Of a stretch of 64,000 nucleotides of DNA, positions 23,909-34,875 are shown piece by piece. Under the pieces are notes generated by a model that saw nothing but the letters and a program-made list of their open reading frames with translations, was not told where the DNA came from and made no database searches. Position 1 is the first letter of the stretch. The number at the start of each line of letters is the position of its first letter. The stretch is from Lenzites betulinus (Eukaryota > Basidiomycota > Agaricomycetes > Polyporales > Polyporaceae): positions 248,001 through 312,000 of the forward strand of contig JABYQU010000002.1 of assembly GCA_022264855.1 (NCBI GenBank), written 5' to 3'. Position numbers and translations under genes: made by a program.

Positions 23909-24119
23909 CCTCTCCGCACCCGTAGTACGGACCCCCCATTATCCCATCGCATCCACCCACACATTGTGCAAAATTAGTATATTCAATTCAACTATACCGC
24001 ATAGACAGCAAAAACATTATGATACGAGAGATAGAGACGAGCGAGGATGGAAAACGAGCGTGCACGAACGAAGACGGCAATATCAGGGTATATGCCAGCA
24101 TAAATACGTCGCAGGGAGG

Positions 24120-27100
24120 TCATGACCGTGAGCGCGCGCGCTCGTGCCCCTGTGAGGGGGAGTCGTAATCGAGCACCGGCCGGCGATTGCTCATCGAGCT
24201 CGCGAGCTGGCGCTGCCAGTCGTCCAGCTCGCTGGAGAGGTGCTCGAAGGCCATGGCGTTTTCTGAGCTCGAGGTGCTCGCGCGGCGCTCGGAGAAGCCG
24301 GACACGGGGCGCCCGGCGCCGAAGGTGGGCTGGTCGAGCAGGAGCTCGATCTTACGCGAGAGCGACTCGTTCTCCCGCTTGAGCGTCGTGTTCTCGTTGC
24401 TGAGCTGCTCCAGGACGCTCTCGTCCTGGCCGCCGCGGGCGATGAGGAGCGCGTTCTGCAAGCGTTCGACGTCCTGGTCGAGCTCCAAGGCGCGATTGAG
24501 GCGCTCGTCCGACTCACGTTGGACAGTGATGAAGGTGTCGCGCATGTGCTCGAGGTCCTGCTCCAGGGTGTCTATTCGATTGCGGAGGTCCTTGTTGTCG
24601 CTGTTGAGACGCTGTACCTGGCGATGAGCATCCTGGAGCTGGTTCCGCAAGGCCTCATTGCCCTCGTCGGAGGAAGGAGTTCCACGGCCGTTGAGACCGC
24701 GCAGTCGGATGCTCGGGGAGCCACGATCGATCTCAGCCTGCATGCTTTGGTTCAAGGTTTTCTGCTTCCCCAGTTCCTCCTTCAACTTGCGCATGGTTTT
24801 CTCGGTAGCCCTGTACCGATGTCAGCGACGTTTCAAGAAACCCTATAATGACACTTACTTCACGTAGTGGACCGCAAGCTGATAGTCCTCCTCAAGCTGC
24901 GCCAACCGCGCCTTGTAGGAGTTCTCCGTCTCCTCCAGCTTCTGCTCGAGCTCAACGGCCCGGGCCTCAACAGCAGCATCAGCCCCGTTGCGGCGCGATG
25001 GGCTCTGCGTCGTCCGGATGCGATCCAGCTGGGCAGAGAGGGACTCAATCTGGTTGTCCGCGTCCTGCTTCTGCCGGAGCAGCGTCTGCAGCTCGCGCTC
25101 CGCGATGTCGTGCGCACGCGTGCGTTCCGCCACCCTGTCCTCCAGCTCCTGGATGCGCGCAGACGTGACGTCGTCCGCGCGCAGGGGGTTGCCCTCCGCG
25201 TCCTCGACGGACACGCCATTGGCCGCGAGGTAGCTGCGCATCGCGTCGAGGCGCATCGCAGCGGCGGACGCCTCCTTCGCCTTGGACGCCAAGTCGGACT
25301 CCTTCGTGTTCAGCTCCTTGCGGAGGCGACCACTGTCGGCGAGTGCCATGGAGAGCTGCGTGCGGAAGCCGACGACCTGCGAGCGCAGAGAAAGCGTCTC
25401 GGCCTCGGCCTCGCGGGCCTTGCGGCGCTGGCCGGCAAGCTCGTCCTGTGCGTCCTGCGCCCGTCGCGAAGCGTCCTTGAGCATGTCCCGCAGCGAGGCG
25501 ATCTCGGCCTGCAGTGCGTCGAGCTTCTCCTGGTGGCCGCGGGTGAGGCGGTCCTCGTCGGAGCGCAGCTCGTGGTGGGAGTCCAGCAGCTTCCCGAGGC
25601 TCCCGGTCGTCACCGCGCGGAACGCGTCCGCCTCCTCGCGCGACTTCGCCCACGAGTTCTCGACGTCGAGCAGACGCACACGGGCGTTCTCCACCTCGGT
25701 CGTGCGCGCCTCGAGCTCCCCGCGGAGCTCCGCCACGTCCGCCTCGAGCTGGGCGATCTGCTCGCGGGCGCGGCCGTACTGCGCGTCAACCTCCTCTGCG
25801 CGCGTGGAGACGGCAGCCAGTGCGGCGCGAGTCTGCTCCAGCGCGTGGACGTGCTGCCCGTCCGAATGAAGGAGATCGTCGAGCTGAGACTGTGCCTTGA
25901 TGTAGTCTGCTTCGCGCTGTTCCGCGACTGACGTCTGCTCGAGCAGCTTCTCCGACTGCTCCCTCAGCGCCGTCTCGAGCAGCGCGTTGCGCGCGCGGAG
26001 CGTGGCCTGGTCCTCGTTGTCGCGCTCGTGCGAGTGCGCGAGGGTGTCCGCCCGCTTCGACGCGTCTTCCGCGCGGGCCTCCGCCTGTTCCAGGAGCGTC
26101 GTTTGGAGGGACAAAGAGTCGTTCAGTTCCTTGATCTTCCGGTCGCGATCGGCATGTCCGGCGAGGGCCGCAGACAGCTGCCGCTCAAGGTCCGCAATAC
26201 GCTCACGCTCAACCTTCACTAGTTCGCTGTCGGAGGCTGACTCAAGGGCCGCAAGCTTCGCCCGGTAGAACGCGCTCTCCTGCAGTGCGCTTGCACGCAT
26301 GCGCTCGGCGTCCTGAACTCGCACGGACGCCTCGGTGGCGCGGTCAAGGACAGTCGCCTATCAAGCAGTCTCAGCACACCCACCGATATACAACACGTGG
26401 AGGTACGTACTTGGATCTTCGCCTTCAGCTGCTTGAGGTTGATCACCATCTCGGTGACCTTCCGGCTGTCGATGTCGTCATCATCTGCGCGAGACGACAG
26501 CTCCTCCTCCGACTCGGCGTAGATGAATCCGGAGCGCTCAGCCTTGAGCAGTGCTGCCTTCATCCACGCTTCTTTCTTCTTCAGAGCCTCGACCTCGGCT
26601 GCCTTGTCCTTCAGGTCGCGAATAAGATCCGCAGTGGGGTTACCCGTGGATCCAGACTTCGTGTGCGCGAATCCATTGACAGTAGGCGAACTGGGCTTAT
26701 AGAACGCGTCGAGGGGACCCTTCGACCGATCAACGACGGGGGACGGACTGCGGGCATTCACGCCATTCCGAGACATGATGACGCTAGCCAGACTCGCCTG
26801 AGGTCCATTCGGGTCGTATACGTCTGCCGAGACGCCCTGGGCCGGCGAGACCGCGCGGCTCGCAGGACTCTTCGCGCGGGCCCCGTTGTCTGGAGAAACT
26901 GCGCTGTCCCGCACAGCTGGCTCCGTGTTCTCCGGGCTGCTCTCTCCGTCGAACTCCTCGTCGTGCGCCCTGCCTTTGCCCTTCAATGATGCTAGCGTTT
27001 GGACAGCAGTGCCGTTGGGGGTCTTCACGCGGCCAGTGGGCGATACAGCACGCTGAGCGGTGTCTGTATCTGATCCGTGATCGTACGACGGCGAGATGGG

Positions 27101-28963
27101 GCGGTTGGCATTCGGAGTACCCGACTCGAAGCCGGGCTTCTGGATAGGTTGGGGACCGATCTGTGACTTGCGCCCAGCTCCGCCCGAGGGAGGGGGTTTA
27201 TTGGAATCCGGGTACTTGATGTGCTCTGCAGAGCGGTCAGAGAATTGACAAATAGATTCGAGCACAGCACGCTTACTGGTGTCGAGCACATGGACGACTG
27301 TCGGATCCTCTGGCTTTTGAGTGTTCAAGGACTCTCCACCCAAACCGCCAAGCACGAAGACGCGCGATCCCATAGAAGCCATAGCATGACCCGACCTTGG
27401 TGACGGCGCAGGTCCCATCTTCTGGAACATGTACCATCTCTGATCTGGACAAAGCGAGTGTGAGTAAGCTCCATCAGGACGGAGCCGGGGTAGTGTACGT
27501 ACTGGAGATCTTGAAAGCACCCAAGTCACCAAGGTCCTTGCCGTCTACGCCCCTTCCTCCAAAGACGTAGATCACATCGTCGACCATGGCTGCGGAATGC
27601 CCCTCGCGAGGTGACGGGATGAAGCCGATACAGTTCAATTCAGACCAGGTGTTGGTGTTGGTATCGAACGCCCATGTATCGTTGTAGTGGTACTGGCAAT
27701 CTGTACCTCCGAAGCTACATGTATGGATAAGCCTCATGGTTACTGATGTCAGCATAAAGGATCGGACGTACAGGATGATCTTCTCGCCATAGGTGACACA
27801 AACATGACTAGTCCGTTTGGGCGGTCGTGGCGAACCTTCCACGGGCTCAACCAACTCCCATGCCGCTTTCGACCTCACTGCATGATTGGGTTCAATACTG
27901 AGACCAGTTTGCGTGCATGAGGTTGAGGATGCGAAACTTACGGGAATTGAGGTCGAATGACCATAAGTCGTTCAGGAACTCGCCATCCACCTGTCCACCG
28001 AACACGTAGAACTTTGACCCGACCATGGTCACCGCATGACCATAACGCCCAACAGGCGAAGGCCCATATACAGCCACGCGCGTCCACTCGCGGGATACTA
28101 GGCAACCGGGTCAGGAAGAGGGAGTCATCATATTGTGCGTAATGACGCACCGAGGTTCAGCAGATACAGTCCATCATCCTGTTTGTCTCCCGGCTTAGAC
28201 TTGCTATTCGTCTTTGTATCCCCTCCCCACACGATCAAAACGCTTCCAACCAGGGCGCTTGCGTGACCAACACGGGGCGAGGGGATCTCGCCTGTCGTTT
28301 GCAATAGGGTGGCCGACAAGTCGCGAACGGAGATGAGGTAAAGGTCGTTTCGCACTGTTTCACGCACGAGACCACCGAAGAGGAAGAGCTCGCCAGATGT
28401 CGTTGCGTTGACGGGCAGTGCATGGCCATATCTGGGGAACGGTGATGGAGAGGGCGATGTGGGGGGCGCAACACCTGGTTTCGGGATAGTCACGGGGGGA
28501 GGAAGCTGTAGCCGTCGTTGGGACCATGGGTAGGCCGCTCGTGTCTGGGCAGGTTGCTGGCCAGGCTGGGCTGCTTGTTGGGCAGGTGTCGGCTGCACAC
28601 CGTTCGAGCCGAGCGGGGGGGTCTGGCCATTGGGCAGCGTGCGCTGGGGTTGCTGGGAGATGCTTGGCTGGACGCCGTTTACAGCGGGAGAGGGACTACC
28701 CCTGCCATTGAGACCGCTGGACCAAGGCCGATTAGACTGGCGTCGCGTGTACGCTTGGGAAGGCGGGGCCGCCATGAGGAGCGGCTGGAAAGAAAGATGG
28801 GAACACACCTGTCGTAGCTGGTCTCTTTTGTCAGGGGTTTTTGTAGCTGCTGTTGGGTCTGCGGCTGTTGTTGCAACTGGGCGAGCGCGGCACTCGCTGA
28901 TGATGGGGTGACTGTAGTGCTGGCGGATTGTTGGGTATGCTTCTTCCTGGTGAAGAAGGACAT
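24120..28963 (-). CDS. Tea1-type Kelch-repeat, coiled-coil cell polarity protein
   Basis: Nine exons (28963-28809, 28716-28151, 28097-27942, 27877-27772, 27714-27503, 27444-27277, 27225-26411, 26357-24859, 24810-24120) give about 1455 residues. The start MSFFTRKKH fits fungal Tea1-like proteins. The junction of exons 1 and 2 is the least certain. After a Gln/Pro-rich leader come six Kelch blades (e.g. PFPRYGHAL...[15 protein letters not shown]...[25 protein letters not shown]). A Ser/Pro-rich linker follows, then about 800 residues of coiled coil with strong heptads. Tea1 travels on microtubule plus ends and marks growth sites at cell tips, together with formins and polarisome parts. A short Kelch-only paralogue lies at 44285-46166. 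Confidence 0.9.
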
Positions 28964-29581
28964 TCTTCTGCCACGGCCGCCTAGAAGGGACTGTATGGCT
29001 GGAGTGTGGGGGCAGAGCGCGCCTGGGAGGAGGAGGTGGAGGAGGGAGGGAGCGCTGCAGGCCCGCCTGGAGGTGGAACGAAAGCGGCAAAGCGAGAAGG
29101 CGAGCGAGCGACTGGGTGAGCCCGCGTCCGCCTCAGACTCCCGCGCCCAGGGCTCCTCGCTACGCGTCTAGCAACGCCTCCGCTGATAGCCGTCTCCCAT
29201 CTCTCCTGTGCCAGTGCATATCCCGATGCTTTGCACGCAAGGTGTGCACACATGTATGTATATTACGGGGCGGGGGCACGAGCAGTCGCACACGCGGTTC
29301 CGCGCGAACTCCAGAAGCACCGTACATACAATATTCCTATCACGCAGTCAGTGCTACCGCGCTCGCAGCGCCCCAACTTGAGACACCGCGTACTGCGCGG
29401 GTCAATCCCATTAAGACGAGCAGCGCCCTTCCCAGAAAAGCACGCAAGATAGGCGTACGCGTGGCCCGCGCCCAGTGTCAGCACAAAGGGACCACACATA
29501 CTATCGCGGTCTGCGTATTCCAAGTTCTCCATGTCAGTCATCAGGGAGATCTAATGCGTCCATTAATGTCGCCTAGCTACC
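28964..29581. other. Intergenic, Tea1-like gene promoter region
   Basis: About 620 bp upstream of the Tea1-like gene, GC-rich from 28980 to 29180 (GGAGG and GCGAG runs). No exon with family similarity was seen. It should hold the promoter of the Tea1-like gene and the 3' end of the small C2H2 gene. Confidence 0.4.
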
Positions 29582-29970
29582 TCACGTCTCGCCCTGGTCG
29601 GCCTCGAGCATCTTCCAAGTGATAATCTCTTCCTGAGCCTCTTCTTCCGAGTCATGGTCTCGCTTGCGGTGCGCCATGACTCGCTCCCGGGAGGGAAACA
29701 GTTTGTAGCAGTCCTCCACGCCGCAGATGAATATTGGCGTTCTGTAAGTGAGACAGTCAGTTCGGGCTCAAAACCATATGAAGACCACCAACGGACTCCT
29801 CCGCGTTGGTCACTCGGGCGTGTCCCGCTTTCACCTCCTCCGCAGTAGTGTTCACTGAATGTCCAGCGATCAGCGTCCGTCGTGACCAAACGGTTGCGGA
29901 ACATACCATCCTGTAAGGCGGGTGTTGGGGGAAGGACCGAAGGCAGCTTCCAATGAGCTGGATGTGTCAT
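29582..29970 (-). CDS. Small single C2H2 zinc-finger protein
   Basis: Three exons (29970-29907, 29854-29797, 29741-29582) join in phase and give 93 residues. The last exon carries one clear C2H2 finger: Cys-x4-Cys-x12-His-x4-His in CGVEDCYKLFPSRERVMAH followed by RKRDH, then an acidic tail ending EADQGET. The start at MTHPAHWKLPS is the only in-frame Met of exon 1. The second intron uses GTCCGT as donor and contains a CTGAC branch-like site; RRP5 also has a GTCCGC donor, so this is credible. The wide spacing of both ligand pairs differs from DNA-binding arrays. The protein could bind DNA, RNA or protein; function unknown. Confidence 0.62.
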
Positions 29971-30866
29971 TTCCTGCCTGGCTCACACCAACGGCTGGAA
30001 CAAGTTGAAGTTACAAGTACTATACGCCCATGCACACCGGCTTGCGAGGGGGATATTAATGGAATTATTGAACGCGCGCAGTATACTCGATCTCGCTTAA
30101 CTCCAAATACATGTAAACAACACGGATATTCTTAAGGGGCGGGTGCAGCAGTCGATGACTTAATATTACCTGGCACCAAACCAAGGCTGCGATGCTCACA
30201 CCGCACAAGATGCCTCTGCACATCTTCATCCGTGAGCGGGAGGTCTGAGCATCTACCTGCATTGATTGGCTCTATAGTTGGACCTGATCGGAAACGATCG
30301 ACCGCTACCACCAGAAAACGCCGTGCCCCCGACTACACTTGTGTCACGGTCTTTGACCACCCTGCGCGCGCGGGGGAGACACGTTAATAGGAAGAAGGGC
30401 GCTTGAGGCTTGGAACAGTAGCGGGGCGGCAGAGGGTGGCCCGTCCAATACCCACCGCTTGGCATCTATCACGTCCTGTGCACGGTCGCCCTTGTGCGAG
30501 CCGCGTCATTCTGGCTGAGCCCGGAGGCAGACGTACCTGCGGATGCCGAGCAGGGTTTTGGCTGTCCATCCTTCAGTGCACTGCGCAGCTCGCCATGCGG
30601 CTTCATTGCCCTTGGTGGAACTCGACTCAGACTACTCTGGTTTGGTGCTTTCACCACAATTTTTCTCAAACTTCCCGCTCTTCGCGAGTGGCTTTCCCCG
30701 GTCTCTTCAAATCTGTACGATCTCTCGGACATGGTATCGCTATAGGTTGTAAGTCAATTTGCACAGCAGGTACTGTGTACACGGTTCGCTAACATAGTAT
30801 CCACAGGCCATTGGGTACTTGGACTTAGTCTTCGACCATAATCCATGCAGTATTCTTGTCTCGAGT
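29971..30866. other. Gap without a recognisable gene
   Basis: About 900 bp. Short frames on both strands lack motifs. A plus-strand frame around 30494-30745 has a hydrophobic run but no supported partner exons. It probably contains the C2H2 gene promoter and the 3' region of the KRE9-like gene. Confidence 0.4.
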
Positions 30867-31677
30867 TCAGTTCACAATAGTAAACTTTGGACTCTTATTT
30901 CCAGAGTCCCCGAACACTGTTGTCGACCGTCAGCTCGTCTTGGTCAGGTGAACACCAGCCGTACTCACAGACGACGATATACTCGTTAGACGCGTGCACG
31001 TCAGGGACACGCACTGTAACATGTCCCTGTGTCAAATTGAACCCATCCGCTAGTGGGTTATCTATGAGTTGGCAACCGCTTCAGCAGCGGTGTGGGGTTT
31101 ATCGGGTGAGCCGGACGTACCGAAGTCAAGATGCTCATCCGTGCCATCACTGTCATCCAGGTACCCCAAGACGAGCTTGCCAGCAAAGTTCGTAACGTGC
31201 TTCGGAGGGGTGGACGTATCCCTGGAGGTCTCAATGAGTACCCACGTCTCATAGCTCAGACGATACGCTCAACAGCACGCACCAGGTCACCTTCACCATC
31301 GAACCGGTTGTCCACACCGCACTGTCATCGGGCGCAGTGATTGGTGGGCTCCAGACGTCCCGAGGGAGGATGCGCAGGGACTTGCTGGTGCCGCCATCAG
31401 CTGCGGGGATGCCTCCAGTCGGTGTGGTGACCGGGCTTGTCTGTGCCATTTTCATAGCTCCGTCGTGCCCCGTGTTGGTCTCGGTATGGTTGTCATAGTC
31501 GAATACAGCGGACGTGCGGGACGGGGTAAAAGCGCTACTGATGTTCTGGCCGTCCTCAGGCATTGAGTCCACATCAAATTCCGAGGGCATGTAGAACGCC
31601 CGTCCTGGAGCCGAGAAGAGAGAGAGAGCGGCGAGTACATAGATAAGGAGAGCGGGGCGTGCGGATAGGAAGGGCAT
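30867..31677 (-). CDS. Secreted KRE9/KNH1-like domain protein
   Basis: Four exons (31677-31283, 31221-31121, 31049-30969, 30916-30867) give 208 residues. The start at 31677 is chosen because MPFLSARPALLIYVLAAL begins a clear signal peptide; an upstream in-frame extension lacks one. After a Ser/Thr/Pro-rich, glycosylation-prone region the domain reads DVWSPPITAP...DSAVWTTGSMVKVTW and later GHVTVRVPDV, EYIVVLFGDSGNKSPKF. This is the Ig-like fold of the KRE9/KNH1 N-terminal family found in many basidiomycete secreted or GPI-linked proteins. The protein ends right after the domain (FTIVN) with no GPI signal, so it is probably soluble. The role is likely in the cell wall or extracellular space; no enzymatic residues are evident. 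Confidence 0.8.
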
Positions 31678-32215
31678 GTTTCCACTGAGTAAGCAAGAGC
31701 GCGAGCAGTGGGGCAGCGTGCATATGCAAGAGGCAGCGGAAGTGAGCGGCGGTGGGTCTGCTCTCTTGTTCGCAAGAGAGCGGAAGACCAAGCGGTGTGT
31801 GTGGCTGACCTGTGGTGTGTTGAAGTTGGGCTGACGATTTGGACGGGTGTACCGACCGATCGTATTCGGTTCATGATACCCAAACAAACTTACTCGTGCT
31901 GAGCACTACATCTCGGTGAACTATAGCACTACTTTATGTTTACGCTACGCTATAGAACGCAGCTCGTATAACGGACGATCCGTAGCTGTTTGCCCGTAGG
32001 AGACTTCCCGGACAGTTCCTGTACAAATACGATCGGCGAACTACGTTACCTACCTAAAGCGGGTGCGCACCCGATGTGATCGGGACTCAATCTGTCTGAC
32101 TGATCACTGAAGAGATCTGACATACCGCTAAGATCGCTCTGCAGCCAGGGCTCTTGGTCCATTTCTCTCCTCCTCTCCTTCACCTTGCCCATAATCTGCT
32201 CGACTATTCATACAC
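31678..32215. promoter_or_regulatory. Divergent region between the KRE9-like gene and LSG1
   Basis: 538 bp between two start codons on opposite strands. It must contain both promoters. AT-rich patches occur at about 31915-31960 (CACTACTTTATG). A CT-rich tract (CTCTCCTCCTCTCC, 32165-32178) lies just before the LSG1 start, typical of fungal leaders. No defined factor site is claimed. Confidence 0.4.
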
Positions 32216-34612
32216 ATGGTAAGTAGGCAGCGCGGTACTGACAGAGAACATACTAGTGCTCATTTTCTACCCTTCTCAGCCACCTAAAGGACGGGATCCT
32301 AACCCGAGTGGCTTGGGCCGGGCTATCATAAACAAGAAATCTAAGGATGCGCGGAGAGCTCTCGAGACTGGCCTGGTACGTTTCGTGCCAATGACCACTA
32401 TTCCAAACGTTCTAACTCGTATGTTATCTAGTACACCACCGATCTCGACCCCGGTCGCCTACAATCCATTACGCAAGAAAAGGACCTCGATGAGTTCCTC
32501 AATACCGCAACACTAGCAGGAACGCAGTTCACTGCAGGTATGTCATCACACCTCTCTGAGGCATATCTATCTTACCACGACGTCCAGAACGACGCAATGT
32601 GAAAATTATCAGCGTCGCCAACACGCAACAAAATCCTTACCTCCTGTCCGAAGATGAGGAGCGGAGCACTTTGCAAAAGCAGAGAGAAAACAAGCAGAGG
32701 CTTCGTGTCCCGCGCAGACCCCCGTGGAAAAAGAGCATGACTACGGCCCAGCTGGACAGGCAGGAGAAGGACGCCTTCCTAGAGTGGAGGAGAGGCCTTG
32801 CAGAGTACGTCCCGAAAATACTTTCACAAAAGCATATATGCTTACATAGATACCATTCGCCTTCGAAAGCCTACAAGAACGTGATAGCTTCCTCCTTACC
32901 CCATTCGAACGCAACATCGAGGTCTGGCGACAACTGTGGCGAGTCCTGGAGCGATCGCAACTCGTCGTCCAGATCGTGGATGCACGGAATCCGCTCCGGT
33001 TCCGATGCGAGGATCTGGAAAACTATGTGCAGGATGTAGAGGGTGCGGAAGGCGAATGGGGAACCGGAAGAGGCCTGCGGAGGAGTTTGCTGCTCATTAA
33101 CAAAGCCGATCTTCTGACTGCGAGGCAAAGGTACGTCAATCTATGGGATGAGGGGGTCGTCATGCTCATGTAAACTCCAGGAAGGAATGGGCCGACTACT
33201 TCGACTCGCAAGGTGTACAGTACGCATTCTTCTCCGCTGCCAACGCGGCCGCGTTGCAAGCGGCTCGACACGAGGCGGAGATGGCTGCTGCGCGGGCTGA
33301 AGAGGAAGCCGTCGCCAAGGCAGCCAAAGCTGCTCGTGGCGAAGGGTCGTCCTCGGAAGAAGAATCCGATGAGAGTGACGACGAGCCCGATACCGAAGAG
33401 TCCTCTGACGAAGATTCTGACATTGGCACGTTCCACCCTGTGGAGGAAGGCCCGGAGGCGCAAGACCCCAGGGTCAAGGTACTCTCAGTACTAGAGCTCG
33501 AGGAGCTATTTATTAAGAGCGCCCCCGATCTGTCGAGTGCGTATATCTTCACACACATTCTAGAGCTTTAGCTAACGTCTCTGCTCCACAGCTTTCAGGG
33601 ACTCAACGGGGCAGCACCCAACGAAACTTGTGATCGGACTTGTCGGGTATCCCAACGTTGGCAAGTCTAGTACTATCAACGCGCTCCTCGGCGAGAAGAA
33701 GGTCAGCGTGTCGTCGACCCCGGGAAAGACCAAGCACTTTCAGACAATTCATCTATCGCCGACTCTCGTACTGTGCGATTGTCCCGGTCTGGTGTTCCCG
33801 CAGTTCGCTACAACGAAGGCCGACCTCGTGTGCGACGGTGTCCTGCCCATCGACCAAATGCGCGAACACACGGGACCGACTGCGCTGGTTGTCAGGCGTA
33901 TCCCCAGAGAAGTCTTGGAGGCAACCTACGGTCTCAACATCCGAACCAAAGGCGTCGAAGAGGGCGGTGACGGGAAGGTTACTGGGTCTGACTTCCTGGT
34001 CGCGTATGCCAGTATGTGTTCTCTCCGCGTTTGTCAGGCACGTCTAACATATGTATAGTCGCGCGAGGCTTCACGCGTGCAGGCCAGGGGAATCCCGATG
34101 AATCCCGTGCAGCGCGCACGATCATGAAAGACTATGTCAACGCCAAGCTCCTGTACTGTCACCCACCCCCAACGATGCACGAGGACGACTTCAACGCGGA
34201 GACGCGAGAGATCGCTCTACAACGCGCGGCGGGGAAGAAGCGTGCCCCTGTAACCCGAGTCACCAAGAATGCCGACACCTTCGTCGCCGCCGCGGGTGTC
34301 CCTGGGTCTACTACCGCTGCCAACTCGGGACACAAGACCAAGAAGGTCGACCAGGACTTCTTCAACAACAACGGGGCTCTCGCTGCGCGGCCTCAGACCC
34401 AGGGCATCAAGGGCCAAGGGCAGGAGTTTTCTCGCGGGCGCATATATCCTCACCAGAATTCGGTAGCGGACGATGGCACCCCGCTGTCCGGACGTAGGGC
34501 GAGGATCGCAGCGGTTATCGCCGCAGCAGGTGGCGAGATCCAGCAGGGAAAGAAACACCACAAGAGGATGAAGCGGACAAAGCAGAGGAGCGGCAAGGGT
34601 TACGACGACTGA
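32216..34612 (+). CDS. LSG1: Large-subunit GTPase LSG1 (60S export, NMD3 release)
   Basis: Eight exons (32216-32218, 32280-32375, 32432-32537, 32588-32804, 32870-33130, 33181-33536, 33592-34011, 34059-34612) give 670 residues. The first coding exon is just the ATG; the protein continues PPKGRDPNPSGLG, the family start. The GTPase is circularly permuted: a G4 motif (NKADLL) comes first, then an acidic insert, then G1 GYPNVGKSS and G3 DCPG. The C-terminus is very basic (HHKRMKRTKQR). Lsg1 is cytoplasmic and triggers release of the export adaptor Nmd3 from pre-60S subunits. All nucleotide-binding motifs are intact. With RRP5 it is the second ribosome-assembly gene in the window. Confidence 0.95.
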
Positions 34613-34875
34613 GTGACATCTGTTTTTGACTCGACATCTGTAGCCCTAGCTAGACTTGTTGTTGTTGGTTGTATTTCTGTTCTTATATGCTCATCTCATG
34701 CTTCTGTGTACAACACAGACTGCGAGTTTAACGTTTAACGCGGACGAGTCCATTGACATGTGCGCACGTGACCGCGCGTACATATTCGCGTCGCGAGATG
34801 AGGCCGCTCCTCCGAGCTTTCCTCTTCCCTCTTCGCCCTGAACTCATCACATACAGGATCATACTCTAACTCATC

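Noticed and set aside
24867..25931. 354-residue plus-strand frame, Leu/Arg-rich
   Set aside because: Exact antisense of the coiled-coil exon of the Tea1-like gene; long only because heptad-rich coding DNA lacks stops on the other strand.
28717..28808. A 24-nt intron (GTGTGT...TTCCAG) after the first Tea1-like exon
   Set aside because: Too short and gives the wrong frame; the 92-nt intron to the CCAG acceptor at 28717 joins in phase.
30494..30745. Plus-strand frame with a hydrophobic run
   Set aside because: No supported splice structure or homology; likely chance in a non-coding gap.
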